Source: an uncultured delta proteobacterium
GTDB taxonomy: Bacteria > Desulfobacterota > Desulfobulbia > Desulfobulbales > Desulfocapsaceae
Direction of reading: 5' to 3'
DNA length: 64,000 nucleotides
Assembly (NCBI GenBank): GCA_903875445.1
Contig: CAIQWD010000068.1
Span: forward strand, 1-64,000
Below are positions 45,419 through 55,257 of this stretch, piece after piece (the stretch's first letter is position 1; each line of letters starts with the position of its first letter). The notes beneath the pieces are model-generated. The model was not told the DNA's origin. It did no database searches and saw only the letters and a program-made list of their open reading frames with translations. A program made the translations under genes and the position numbers.

Positions 45419-47769
45419 CACTCTCCTTGCTTTATATACCGTTCGACGAGATTCAGGATAGCCGATACCCTGAACCCTCCGGTCAGCTCACAAAGTATCG
45501 TAGAAAATTCACCGTATTTTTTTTCTCTCTCTTTAAGTTGCCCGGCCCAGGCCTCAATCCTCTGCAGATCTCCCCGCATGGCCAAATCATATAACTCTTT
45601 CAGGTCTTCCAGCGGCGGCACCGTGACAGGATCTTTTCCCCTCTCTCGCTCCGGTCGTATTGTCGCGGAAAGGCTTTCCGGCGTCGCGGTTTTCCACGCC
45701 AGAGAGAGTAGCACCCTGATTTTCTCCAGCAATTGGTCGATGCGGATCGGCTTTACGACGAAATCATCGCAGGCCGCTGCGAACTCTTGTTTAAATAGAG
45801 TATCGGTAACCGTGGCCGATGTGCCGATAAAGCGAATAGCCATCCATTCCTTGTTTTGTCGCATTTCCTTGAGGGTTGCCAACCCGTCCTTCTCCGGCAT
45901 TACCAGATCGAGCAAAACGAGATCAGGGCGATGTTCTTCGGCATGTCGAATTGCAATTTCCCCGTTCTCCGCGGTGGCAACGGAGAAGCCCAGCGGTTCC
46001 AGTAACGAAACCAGCATCGACGTGTTGCTGATATTATCATCGACTACCAGGATGCTCTTGCGTTTGCCTTCGTACCCGATAATGGAATTTTCCGTTCTCT
46101 CCAGGACTATCCCGCCCTCCGCCACCATCGACAGCGGCACCTCCACCCAAAACATGCTCCCCTTTCCAAGGGTGCTTTTAACCCCAACTTTCCCCTGCAT
46201 CATCTCCGCCAGGTGCCTGGTAATATTCAATCCCAGACCGGTCCCCTCGCGGACCTGTCTGTTAGCTACCAGTTGGGTAAACGGTTCGAAAATAGTTTCC
46301 AGCTTGTCCGGGGGAATACCGACCCCGGTATCGTGCACCTCGCACAGGAACAGCCCGGAGGCCGTCCGGTGGTAACCGACCCGCAAAATAACGTCGCCAT
46401 GGCGCGTGCACTTGACCGCATTACTCAAAAGGTTAAGGAGGATCTGTCGGAGCTTACGCTCATCTCCCCACACATAATCCGGCAGCGGGGAGGATGTCTC
46501 GTAATGAAAGCGCAGATCCTTTTCCTCGGCCTGCAACCTGGTCAGGTTGTAGACCTGCCGCATCAGTGCGGAGAGGTCGAAGGAAGCATTCTCAAGCTCC
46601 ATTTTACCCGCTTCGATCTTGCCCACGTCGAGGATATCGTTAATGAGCGTGAGAAGATGCTCGCCACTGCTGTGCATGATTTCCAACTGCTGCTGTTGGG
46701 TCTCGGTCAAGTTGCCCTGGCGTTTAAGTATCTGGGCATAGCCCATGATCGCATTGAGCGGTGTGCGAAGTTCGTGGCTCATACTGGAGAGAAAATCGCT
46801 CTTTGCCCGGCTTGCCGATTCCGCTGCATCCTTTGCTATCCTCAGCTCCCCATGTACCTTGGCAAACGAGTCGGTCAGGTTGTTGACGCCGTCAACCAGC
46901 GTTCGCCATTCCCCTTCGAAAACCCTCGCATCGCTGCGGGTTTCCAGCCTGCCTTTCCGAACTGCCACGATAAGGGCGTCGGTCTCGCCCAGCACCTGTT
47001 GGATGGTGCTCTTCATGGAGGAAAAAGTTCTGGCCAGCGTCCCGATTTCATCCCCTTGATCGATCCTGATTTCCCGGCTGAAATCGCCATGCGAGATATT
47101 ATCGGCAACCTGAGCTATCTGGACGAGAGGACGGGTCGCCATACTGATCAGAAAATAAACGATGAGACAACTGCCCAGGGTAAATACAACCGCCAGCGTC
47201 AGGCCGCGCACGACGATTATCCGCTCGTTCTCCTTCATGGAGGATTTTGAAAAGCTGAGTCGTATCCAGCCGATGATCTCCTCGACCTTTTTGACATTCG
47301 GCGATTGCTCAAAAATGTCGTATTCTTCCTGGGTCCTTACGGTATGAACAGGCGCGTAAAAGACAAAGGAGTCTGTTTCTTCGGTCATGGAGACAGGCAG
47401 ATCAGGCCCCATAGCGGGCAGGGCGGCGGAAACCGGTGCACCGTCATGAATGAGCAAGATCATCGCTTTGTCGTAGAAGGTAACGGAGGAAACTTCCGAG
47501 TTGGCTCGTAGAAATGAGACGGTGCTTTGCAAAAGCTCGGGATTGCCGGAGAGAATCGGCAACTCGCCGGTTTTTGTCGCCAAAGTCGTGATGGTTTCAG
47601 CTCTCTTGATAATCTCTTTTCTTGTTATATCCTTTTCGTTTTTGATCGATTGGTAGGTAAATATCAGGGACATGAAAATCAGGACCGGTATCATGAAGAG
47701 CAGTGCCTTCATCCTGAATGAATTTAAAAATTGCATTTTCATGCCTGTCCTGTCCGCTAGCCGTGTCAT
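45418..47769 (-). CDS. Membrane HAMP hybrid histidine kinase with receiver and Hpt-like tail
   Basis: This 783-residue kinase has a membrane helix (about 18-38), a periplasmic sensor of about 150 residues, a second helix (about 195-220), HAMP (220-275), a HisKA domain with SHELRTPLNAIMGYA, an ATPase domain (GTGLGLNITRHL) and a receiver with LVLLDLVMPEKDG. A ~100-residue tail (about 675-783) may be Hpt-like but lacks an obvious phospho-His motif. AAGGATG precedes ATG 47769. It lies between the COG2984 binding protein and the second kinase in one tight run, so its periplasmic domain could read the binding protein or receptor state. Confidence 0.92.
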   Translation of the reverse strand: MTRLADRTGMKMQFLNSFRMKALLFMIPVLIFMSLIFTYQSIKNEKDITRKEIIKRAETITTLATKTGELPILSGNPELLQSTVSFLRANSEVSSVTFYDKAMILLIHDGAPVSAALPAMGPDLPVSMTEETDSFVFYAPVHTVRTQEEYDIFEQSPNVKKVEEIIGWIRLSFSKSSMKENERIIVVRGLTLAVVFTLGSCLIVYFLISMATRPLVQIAQVADNISHGDFSREIRIDQGDEIGTLARTFSSMKSTIQQVLGETDALIVAVRKGRLETRSDARVFEGEWRTLVDGVNNLTDSFAKVHGELRIAKDAAESASRAKSDFLSSMSHELRTPLNAIMGYAQILKRQGNLTETQQQQLEIMHSSGEHLLTLINDILDVGKIEAGKMELENASFDLSALMRQVYNLTRLQAEEKDLRFHYETSSPLPDYVWGDERKLRQILLNLLSNAVKCTRHGDVILRVGYHRTASGLFLCEVHDTGVGIPPDKLETIFEPFTQLVANRQVREGTGLGLNITRHLAEMMQGKVGVKSTLGKGSMFWVEVPLSMVAEGGIVLERTENSIIGYEGKRKSILVVDDNISNTSMLVSLLEPLGFSVATAENGEIAIRHAEEHRPDLVLLDLVMPEKDGLATLKEMRQNKEWMAIRFIGTSATVTDTLFKQEFAAACDDFVVKPIRIDQLLEKIRVLLSLAWKTATPESLSATIRPERERGKDPVTVPPLEDLKELYDLAMRGDLQRIEAWAGQLKEREKKYGEFSTILCELTGGFRVSAILNLVERYIKQGE

Positions 47770-47778
47770 TACATCCTT

Positions 47779-48675
47779 TTATGGATAAACTCGCTTAGCC
47801 ATTGCGAGCACCTCGTCGGGAATCCTGATCCCCATTTTCATGGCGGTGGAGGTATTAAGGAAAAGGTCGAACTTTGCCGGTGGTGTCGGCTTTATCTTGC
47901 CGACATCGATTCCATCGAGCGCCTTTGTTGCCGACTCGCCGATCATCCGCCCCACATGGACCATATCTACCACCAGAGCCGCAAGAGCACCCTCCCTGAC
48001 ATTGCGCTCCGAAACGCCCAAAAGTGGGATTCCCTTCCTGAACGAGAACAAATATGCCTCATTCATAGCGGTTGCCGTTAGAACTGTCGTATCCGGTAAG
48101 AGGAGGACGGCATCGGTGGTTTCGAGCCGATTGACGGTTTTGACGAAATCGACGGAGTCGTTGACGCTATATACCGTCGCTTGCGGCGCATCCGAAGCCA
48201 AAACATGTAACTGAGCACTGCTCCCCAAAACTGCAATCCGTTTTATGGAGTTGAGATGGTCTCTCATCAGAGAGGTGTATTTCTCGGTTGGGGTGGCCAG
48301 GTAAAAGCCGGTGGTATTTGGCCTGGTGGTGGCGGGTGGGAGAACGACAAGGTCATAGATAACCGGAATGGTCGGTGGCAACTTCAAGGCCTCGTCCAGT
48401 GCAGTGTGCCCGAGGGTGATGACCACCTTGGCCTTTTCCTGGCCCACGATTTCGTTCAGCCTGCCTTTTACATCGGCAGGTGCATATATCTCAATAGAGG
48501 CGAACAGCGGCAACGTTTTCCTAATCCCTGAAATAATCTCCTCAACCGGCCTGAGCTGGGTATCAGCGACAATGACGATCTCGGCTGCCTTGCCCGGGGA
48601 CGGGAAAAAACCGGCGAGAAGGGAAAGAAAGATGAAAATCTTTGCTGTGATCCGTTTATTCATTCGAGCTTTCAT
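47779..48675 (-). CDS. ABC-type periplasmic binding protein, COG2984-like
   Basis: This protein of about 298 residues has a signal peptide (ITAKIFIFLSLLAGFFPSPGKA-AE). The fold is that of the uncharacterised substrate-binding family COG2984 (type I periplasmic): IVADTQLRPVEEII, VVITLGHTALDEALKLP, PVIYDLVVLPP, a third lobe with LLLPDTTVLTATAMNEAYLF, and DMVHVGRMIGESATKAL. No ABC permease or ATPase accompanies it; it is sandwiched between a TonB receptor and two kinases. It may deliver ligand information to the kinase sensor domain. Start is uncertain: GTG 48726, ATG 48675 or ATG 48663; the signal peptide favours the latter two. Confidence 0.85.
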   Translation of the reverse strand: MKARMNKRITAKIFIFLSLLAGFFPSPGKAAEIVIVADTQLRPVEEIISGIRKTLPLFASIEIYAPADVKGRLNEIVGQEKAKVVITLGHTALDEALKLPPTIPVIYDLVVLPPATTRPNTTGFYLATPTEKYTSLMRDHLNSIKRIAVLGSSAQLHVLASDAPQATVYSVNDSVDFVKTVNRLETTDAVLLLPDTTVLTATAMNEAYLFSFRKGIPLLGVSERNVREGALAALVVDMVHVGRMIGESATKALDGIDVGKIKPTPPAKFDLFLNTSTAMKMGIRIPDEVLAMAKRVYP

Positions 48676-48728
48676 TTTGGACGAATTTGTTCTTTCGATG
48701 TGCTGTTGCGCGAGACCTGTCGTCACTC

Positions 48729-50753
48729 TCAGAACTTAAACCTGAGCCCCGCCTCCACCCACTCGTTTGCGTTCGGATACCCGTAATAGGTATAACTGGC
48801 ACCGCTGAACAGGTTGTGGACGGTCATGAATAGATCCATGCTCGTTGTTTCGGTAGCATAGACCTTTTTATTGATGTTGAAGTCCCAGATAAGGTCAAAC
48901 TTGGCGTTGGCGCTGGCCGGCTGCTCCATCCACACATAGGTGCCGGTCAACTGCGCCACCCAAGAGTCGTGGTCGTCGTATTTTAGCCCCGCCAGATATG
49001 CATAGTCATCCCACTCCCGACCATAACCTGTTGGTGGATTTTCGGCATCCATATGGGCATAGCTGTAGGATGCCTGCAGGGAGAGGTTGTATACGGGAAC
49101 GGTCTCGACCTGCAATTCACATCCCTGACGGATGACGTTGCCGATATTGGTGACCTGCTTAGCCGCATTCAGCCTATCGCTGATGGTATTTTCCGTGTCA
49201 TGCCTAAAGAGAGTCCCCTTCACATGCAAGTAATCGGTCAGGCCGGACTCCATCCCCACTTGGTAGGACCACCCTTCCTCCCTTTTCAGGTCCGGGTTGG
49301 CAACCAGGAATGTCCCGCCGCCCGAGGTGTAACCGAGGGGTGGAGAGGTAAAGCCTCGGGCCACCGACGCCCGGGCTACGGTATGTTCGGCCAATTCGTA
49401 GGTGGTGCCGAGGCTCGGGCTGGCAAAGGAGCCGCCGATGGTGTCGTGGTCGAGCCGGGCACCGGGAGTAACGGCCAGCTTACCAAGGTTAACGGTATCA
49501 TTGGCAAAGATGCCCCATGTATCGCTGGACGGCTTGGTGACGCTGGTTGCCGGTACACCGAATGATTGGTAGAGAGGGCCGACATTGGTGGTCTGGATCA
49601 GTTCGCCGTGGTTGTAGTCCATGCCGAGTACGGCAGTGTGCATGGACCCCGCGTATTTCAGCTTTATATCTCCTCCCTCCAGCTGCTCATCAAAGATGGA
49701 TTCCTTGAACAATTCACCCGGCAAGGCAGTCTGGAAGGGAGTTGCAAATTTGACCGGCAGGTCGACTTTCTGCTGCAAGACGTGTCCCGAGGCATTCAGG
49801 TTCAGGTTCTGCGAAATGCGGTAATCGAGGCTGCTTGTGGCAAAAAAGGAGGTTAACTGCGACCTTGAATTGAAGGTAGCACCGTTGCCGGTAACATCCC
49901 CGGAATATTCCGAGGGGTTGCTGTAACCGGTGGTGAGCTGTATACCCAGATCTTTGGTGGCGGCGATGTGCACCTTGGCGTAGCCCCTGTCCTGGTCCAT
50001 GTTACGATCATTGCGCAACCCGTCCGACTGCTGGCGGCCGCCGAAGAGGTAGTAGCCGACCTGACCCTCCTTGCCGGACACCTCGGCGTTGTAATCCTGC
50101 GAATTTGCCTGACCGTAGGAGGCGCTGACGGTCCCCTTGGGATTGCTGCTGTTGCCCGTACCCTTGGTGATGATATTGACCACCCCCCCAAGACCCGAAC
50201 CCCAGGCCGATGAGGCCGGCCCCTTGATGATCTCGATCCGGTCGATGATCCTGACTGGAATAGTGGAGGTTTCCGCATTGCCGCCGGAAAGAAAATTCAA
50301 GGCGATACCATCCAGCAGCACCGTGACAAGGCGCTCGGACGACCCCTGACTGTGGAGCAACGACCAGCGGGCGAAATCCTGTCCTTGAAAATCGACGAAC
50401 ATGCCGGGAACCCGGCTCAATACCTCCGCCACGGTATGGGCATTCATATCCTCGATCTCCTTGGCCGTAATAATAGTCATATTTTCGGCTACCTGGGAAA
50501 TCGGCTTTTCGATGCGCGTGGCGGTCTGGACGTAGAGTTCTTTTTCCTCCCAAAACATCAGTAGTTCTTCTTTTGTGGAAGATCGCATCGCCACGACATC
50601 CGTGTCCTTAACAATGGGCGTTTCCTCGGCGGCAATACTGAACAGAGGGGAGAACAACCCGAGTATGAGGGCACCAAAAAGATTCGCTGCGTACCCATTT
50701 TTCCTTCCGGCAGGGATGCATGGCATTCTGGAAGATATGGTGATTTTTTTCAT
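48729..50753 (-). CDS. TonB-dependent outer membrane receptor
   Basis: This protein of about 674 residues has a signal peptide (start MKKITISSRM at ATG 50753; an earlier start is less likely). The plug domain shows MTIITAKEIEDMNAHTVAEVLSRVPGMFVD and IEIIKGPASSAWGSGLGGVVNIITK, followed by a 22-strand barrel region ending in ...GLRFKF with the terminal Phe needed for barrel assembly. It resembles the vitamin B12/colicin-I type branch. Substrate may be a siderophore, cobalamin, heme or another large nutrient. First gene of an operon with a COG2984 protein and two hybrid kinases. Confidence 0.9.
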   Translation of the reverse strand: MKKITISSRMPCIPAGRKNGYAANLFGALILGLFSPLFSIAAEETPIVKDTDVVAMRSSTKEELLMFWEEKELYVQTATRIEKPISQVAENMTIITAKEIEDMNAHTVAEVLSRVPGMFVDFQGQDFARWSLLHSQGSSERLVTVLLDGIALNFLSGGNAETSTIPVRIIDRIEIIKGPASSAWGSGLGGVVNIITKGTGNSSNPKGTVSASYGQANSQDYNAEVSGKEGQVGYYLFGGRQQSDGLRNDRNMDQDRGYAKVHIAATKDLGIQLTTGYSNPSEYSGDVTGNGATFNSRSQLTSFFATSSLDYRISQNLNLNASGHVLQQKVDLPVKFATPFQTALPGELFKESIFDEQLEGGDIKLKYAGSMHTAVLGMDYNHGELIQTTNVGPLYQSFGVPATSVTKPSSDTWGIFANDTVNLGKLAVTPGARLDHDTIGGSFASPSLGTTYELAEHTVARASVARGFTSPPLGYTSGGGTFLVANPDLKREEGWSYQVGMESGLTDYLHVKGTLFRHDTENTISDRLNAAKQVTNIGNVIRQGCELQVETVPVYNLSLQASYSYAHMDAENPPTGYGREWDDYAYLAGLKYDDHDSWVAQLTGTYVWMEQPASANAKFDLIWDFNINKKVYATETTSMDLFMTVHNLFSGASYTYYGYPNANEWVEAGLRFKF

Positions 50754-50871
50754 ACGAATATTGAGATCAGTATATGGACATGATCGGATTGCAGAAGCTC
50801 TCAACACCTTGCTCGTAAAATCTTATCTTCTGCGGGAGTGGGGCCTAAACAGGTTTTCATAGCTTGCGTGT

Positions 50872-53800
50872 TCACGGCTGTACGCGAGTTATTTCCGAAG
50901 CAACATATCGCATCCCCCGTCTCTTCCAAAGCAGGTAAATTGCCGGATAGATGATAAGTTCGAGGATGGTCGAGGTAATTACGCCGCCAACCATGGGGGC
51001 GGCGATCCGTTTCATCACGTCGGCACCCGTACCGGTGCTGAACATGATCGGCACCAGACCGGCTAAAATGACACTGACGGTCATGATCTTCGGCCTGATC
51101 CTCTTGACCGCGCCGTGCATAATCGCTTCTTTCAGGTCGGCAGTGGTTTTGAGACGGCCCTCTTCTTTCCACTGCTCGTAGGCGAGATCCAGATAGAGGA
51201 GCATTATTACCCCGGTTTCCGCGTCAAGCCCGGCAAGGGCAATCATGCCGACCCACACGGCGATGCTCATGTTGTAATTGAGGAGATACAGAAACCAGAA
51301 GGAACCGACAAGAGAAAACGGCACGGCAAGAAGGACGATCAGCGTCTTCGTGACGGATTTGGTGTTAAAGTAAATAAGCACGAAAATAATGAGCAAGGTC
51401 AGTGGGATGACCAGCTTCAACCGCTCATGGGTCCGAACCAGATATTCGTATTCACCACTCCACTGGAGGCGATAGCCGTCAGGGATCTTGATCGAGGCAA
51501 CCTTCGCCTTGGCCTCATCGACATAGCCGCCGACATCTCGCCCGGAAAAATCGATGTACACATACGAGGTCAGCAGCCCCTCTTCACTCTTGATGACTGT
51601 CGGGCCTTTGGCAATACTGATGTCGGCAAGTTCACCAAGCGGTATCTGCAGCACATTGGCCGAGGTCGAGGGCGTGGCGGGAACCGCCCCCATTCCTCCC
51701 GCAGCAGTACGGCCGCCACCTGCGCCCATGGCGGGGATCAAGACCCGCTTGAGACTTTCAATATCGCTCCTCAAGGCCCTGGGATAGCGGACATTGACGG
51801 AATAGCGCTCGCGTCCCTCGATGGTGGTCGTAAGACTCATGCCGCCGATCGCCGACTGAATGATCTCCTGCACGTCGTCTATGGAAAGTCCGTAGCGGGC
51901 AGCCTCCTCTCTTTTTACCTTGAAGTCGAGGAAATAGCCGGTTGTTGCCCGTTCCGCGTAGACGCTCCTGGTTCCCTTGATATCTTTGATGGCATTTTCC
52001 AGCTCTTTGCCGATTTTTTCGATTTCCAGGAGATTCGGACCCAGCACCTTGATGCCAACCGGGGTCCTGATGCCGGTGGCCAGCATGTCGATCCGCGCCT
52101 TGATCGGCATGGTAAAAGAATTGGCCACGCCGGGAATCGATAATTTGTCGTTCAACTCATCGATCAAGCGGTCCACCGTCATGCCCGGACGCCACTCCGC
52201 TTCGGGTTTTAAGTTGATTATCGTTTCAAACATCTCAAGAGGCGCCGGGTCTGTAGGAGTCTCGGCCCGTCCGGCTTTGCCGAAGACCTGCTCAACTTCC
52301 GGGACGGTTTTTATCAATTTATCCTGTAAGTTTAGGAGCTTTGCAACCTCGGTGACTGAGGCGGCGGGGACTGTTACCGGCATATAGAAGAGAGTCCCCT
52401 CGTACAGGGGTGGCATGAACTCAGAGCCGAGCTTGATAAAGGGATACACCGACGCCGCTAAAATGAGTATTGCGATTATGATGACCAACCTTGGTACGCG
52501 TAGCGAAAGCCTGGCAAAGGGTTCATAGATCTTGCGAAGAATGAAACTGACCGGATTTTTTTCTTCCGGACGGATCTTGCCTTTGATCAACAGCGTCATA
52601 AGGACCGGAGTCAGGGTAACCGCAAGGAATGAGGAAAAGAGCATCGCAAAGGTCTTTGTGAATGCCAGAGGTTTGAAAAGCCTTCCGGCCTGGGCTTCAA
52701 GAGTAAATACCGGCAAAAACCCGACGGTGATCACAAGAAGTGAAAAGAACAACGATGGTCCCACCTCCTTGGCCGCATCGACCAGGACACGGAATCTCGC
52801 TTCCGGTGGGCAATGACCCTCTGCCTCGGGATGGAGATGGAGCCAATCTTCAAGTTTTTTATGGGCATTTTCGACCATGATAATCGAGGCATCGACCATG
52901 GCACCGATGGCGATGGCGATCCCGCTGAGACTCATGACGTTCGAGGTCACCCCGAGGTAATACATGCAGATAAAGGAGATGATGATGGCGATAGGCAATG
53001 TCAGGATGACGACGAGGGCACTCGGCAAATGAAATAAAAAGACGGCACAGACGACACTTACGGCAATCGACAGTTTGATGATCTCGTCTTTCAGGGTATC
53101 GATGGAGCGGTGGATAAGGTCCGATCGATCGTAGGTGGTAATAATTTTCACCCCTTCAGGCAAGGACGGTTGGATCTCGGTCCTTATCTTCTCTTTGACC
53201 CTGTCGATAACATTCAGGACATTCTCTCCAAACCTGACAACGACGATGCCGCCAGCGACCTCCCCTTTGCCGTCAAGCTCGGCCAGGCCACGCCGGATAT
53301 CCGGCCCGATCTGGATGCCTGCGATATCTCTTAAGAGAATGGGGGTGCCGGCGCCGTTCGTCCCGACGGCAATATTCTGGAGATCCTCGATATCTTTGAG
53401 ATAGCCGCGGCCCCGAATCATGTACTCGATCCCGGAAAATTCGAGGACCCTGCCCTCGACATCGCGGTTGCTCTTTCTGACCGCGTCCATAACCTTGGTG
53501 AGCGGGATGTTATAGGCAAGGAGCCGATTCGGGTCAACTGTAATCTGGTATTGCTTGACAAAGCCACCGATACTGGCTACCTGCGAGACTCCCTTGACGC
53601 TCTCCAATGCAAGTTTTATCGAATAGTCCTGGATGGAGCGGAGTTTCGCCAGGGAATTATTGCCCGATTCATCGACCAGGGCGTACTCGAAGCCCCAGCC
53701 AAGGCTTGTCGCATCGGGGCCGAGCACCGGATTGACCTCGGCAGGGAGCTTGTTCCGCACCGCCTGGATATATTCGAGTATCCTGCTCCGCGCCCAGTAG

Positions 53801-54108
53801 ATATCGGTCCCTTCTTCAAAAATGACATAGATGAACGAGCTGCCAAGATAGGAGAAGCCCCGGACCGCCTGTACTTTTGGCGCTGCAAGCAAGGTCGAGG
53901 TAATGGGATAGGTTACTTGGTCTTCGATGAGATCAGGGCTTCGTCCGGCCCATTCGGTGAAAATGATGACTTGGGTATCGCTCAGATCCGGCAGCGCATC
54001 GAGCGGTGTTCTTTGTAAGGCCCAGTAGCCCCACATTATCAGAAAGCTCACGAGCAAGAAGACAATGAATCTGTTGCGGGAGCTGTATTCTATTAATCGC
54101 GGGATCAT
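50872..54108 (-). CDS. cusA: CusA/CzcA-family heavy-metal RND efflux pump
   Basis: This 1078-residue inner-membrane pump has twelve membrane segments, two large periplasmic loops and the heavy-metal-type family motif GAMVDASIIMVENAHKKLE in helix 4. The N-terminus (IPRLIEYSSRNRFIVFLLV) and methionine-containing periplasmic segments match the Cu(I)/Ag(I) group. It exports copper or silver with CusB and CusC using the proton gradient. Part of the operon 56941 to 50872, in reversed cusC-B-A order after a small FixH-like gene. A 107-bp copy of its 3' end lies at 41346-41452. Confidence 0.94.
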   Translation of the reverse strand: MIPRLIEYSSRNRFIVFLLVSFLIMWGYWALQRTPLDALPDLSDTQVIIFTEWAGRSPDLIEDQVTYPITSTLLAAPKVQAVRGFSYLGSSFIYVIFEEGTDIYWARSRILEYIQAVRNKLPAEVNPVLGPDATSLGWGFEYALVDESGNNSLAKLRSIQDYSIKLALESVKGVSQVASIGGFVKQYQITVDPNRLLAYNIPLTKVMDAVRKSNRDVEGRVLEFSGIEYMIRGRGYLKDIEDLQNIAVGTNGAGTPILLRDIAGIQIGPDIRRGLAELDGKGEVAGGIVVVRFGENVLNVIDRVKEKIRTEIQPSLPEGVKIITTYDRSDLIHRSIDTLKDEIIKLSIAVSVVCAVFLFHLPSALVVILTLPIAIIISFICMYYLGVTSNVMSLSGIAIAIGAMVDASIIMVENAHKKLEDWLHLHPEAEGHCPPEARFRVLVDAAKEVGPSLFFSLLVITVGFLPVFTLEAQAGRLFKPLAFTKTFAMLFSSFLAVTLTPVLMTLLIKGKIRPEEKNPVSFILRKIYEPFARLSLRVPRLVIIIAILILAASVYPFIKLGSEFMPPLYEGTLFYMPVTVPAASVTEVAKLLNLQDKLIKTVPEVEQVFGKAGRAETPTDPAPLEMFETIINLKPEAEWRPGMTVDRLIDELNDKLSIPGVANSFTMPIKARIDMLATGIRTPVGIKVLGPNLLEIEKIGKELENAIKDIKGTRSVYAERATTGYFLDFKVKREEAARYGLSIDDVQEIIQSAIGGMSLTTTIEGRERYSVNVRYPRALRSDIESLKRVLIPAMGAGGGRTAAGGMGAVPATPSTSANVLQIPLGELADISIAKGPTVIKSEEGLLTSYVYIDFSGRDVGGYVDEAKAKVASIKIPDGYRLQWSGEYEYLVRTHERLKLVIPLTLLIIFVLIYFNTKSVTKTLIVLLAVPFSLVGSFWFLYLLNYNMSIAVWVGMIALAGLDAETGVIMLLYLDLAYEQWKEEGRLKTTADLKEAIMHGAVKRIRPKIMTVSVILAGLVPIMFSTGTGADVMKRIAAPMVGGVITSTILELIIYPAIYLLWKRRGMRYVASEITRVQP

Positions 54109-54119
54109 GGCAGTTGCGA

Positions 54120-55229
54120 TTACTGTTTATGCAGAGGCGCTATGCCTTTCAGTTGCGCCTCCGAATCGATCAGGAAATTTGCCGTCGCCACAACCTTTTC
54201 ACCGGGCGTAACCCCCATCAAAAGCTCGGTCAGGCCGCCGGCTTTCAGTCCCGTCATTACCTCCCTCGGTTCAAACACCCCCGCTCCTTTACCGATATAA
54301 ACGATCTTTGTAGCCCCCGTATCGATGACGGCATCGTCAGGAACGGCCAGTCTTTCACCTTGTTCCGCCTTGATCTCCATCTTGGCGAACATCTGCGGTT
54401 TCAACAGCCCATCGGGGTTAGGCAGGATGCATCTCGCTTTCGCGGTTCTTGTCTCTCCGGTCAAGGTCGGATAGATAAAGTCGATTGTTGCGGTAAACAC
54501 TCTGTCAGGAAAATTGTCAAAGGTTATGGTCGCCTTCTGGCCGATCTTAACTTGAGCCATCTGGGATTCGTACAGATCGGCAACAAGCCATAATGTGGAT
54601 AACTCGGCAATATCGAACATCTTTTCCCCCGGCATCAGGCGCATCCCTTGGACCACTGGTTTTTGGATGATAGATCCGCTCACCGGACTCTGAATCACCA
54701 AGGTTCGAATGGGTTTGCCGGTTTCCGCTATGGTCTTGATCTGCGCCTCGGAGATATCCCAGAGCAACAACCGCTGTTTCGCTGCTTCGATCATCGTCTC
54801 GGCATCCCTTGCCAGCATTATTTGAATGTTTTCACTGCCGGCCCCTTTGTTTTTCTTTGCCCAGCGGAGGGTGTTGAGGAATTCCTTTTGCGTGGCGTAG
54901 AGTTCGGGACTGTAAATTTCGGCAAGCGGCTGACCCTTCTTGACATAGCTGCCGGTGGCATTGACAAAGAGTTTTTCTACCCATCCTTCAAATTTGGTGT
55001 TGATGGTGGCAAGTCCTCGTTCATCATATTCAACACGTCCCACTGTCCTGACAATGCTCTGCATCGGCTGCATCTTTGCGACCACGGTACGAATGCCGAT
55101 CAGTTGCTGTTTTTCCACCGGGATCTCAAGGGCAGGGGCATCTTCATCGGCCCGCGCACTTCCGAAGGGAGATAGAATAGCAGCAAAGGAAGCGACACAT
55201 GCAATAATTAGAATGTACGTTCTCTTCAT
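54120..55229 (-). CDS. cusB: CusB-type membrane fusion protein
   Basis: This periplasmic adaptor of about 369 residues has a signal peptide (MKRTYILIIACVASFAAILS... ARA-DE). It shows the barrel-sandwich segment VEKLFVNATGSYVKKGQPLAEIYSPEL, a helical hairpin, and the beta-barrel domain WLVADLYESQMAQVKIGQ. It links the CusA pump to the outer-membrane channel. The start is taken at ATG 55229 rather than ATG 55247 because the signal peptide follows directly. It lies 11 bp before cusA. Confidence 0.92.
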   Translation of the reverse strand: MKRTYILIIACVASFAAILSPFGSARADEDAPALEIPVEKQQLIGIRTVVAKMQPMQSIVRTVGRVEYDERGLATINTKFEGWVEKLFVNATGSYVKKGQPLAEIYSPELYATQKEFLNTLRWAKKNKGAGSENIQIMLARDAETMIEAAKQRLLLWDISEAQIKTIAETGKPIRTLVIQSPVSGSIIQKPVVQGMRLMPGEKMFDIAELSTLWLVADLYESQMAQVKIGQKATITFDNFPDRVFTATIDFIYPTLTGETRTAKARCILPNPDGLLKPQMFAKMEIKAEQGERLAVPDDAVIDTGATKIVYIGKGAGVFEPREVMTGLKAGGLTELLMGVTPGEKVVATANFLIDSEAQLKGIAPLHKQ

Positions 55230-55257
55230 GTCCTCGCATCTCTCCACGTATTTTGCC

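Noticed and set aside
46881-46895. GTTGAC-GCC-GTCAAC inside a kinase gene
   Set aside because: Half-sites are in the opposite order with a 3-base gap, lie inside coding sequence, and have no sigma54 promoter nearby, so they are not counted with the enhancer palindrome.
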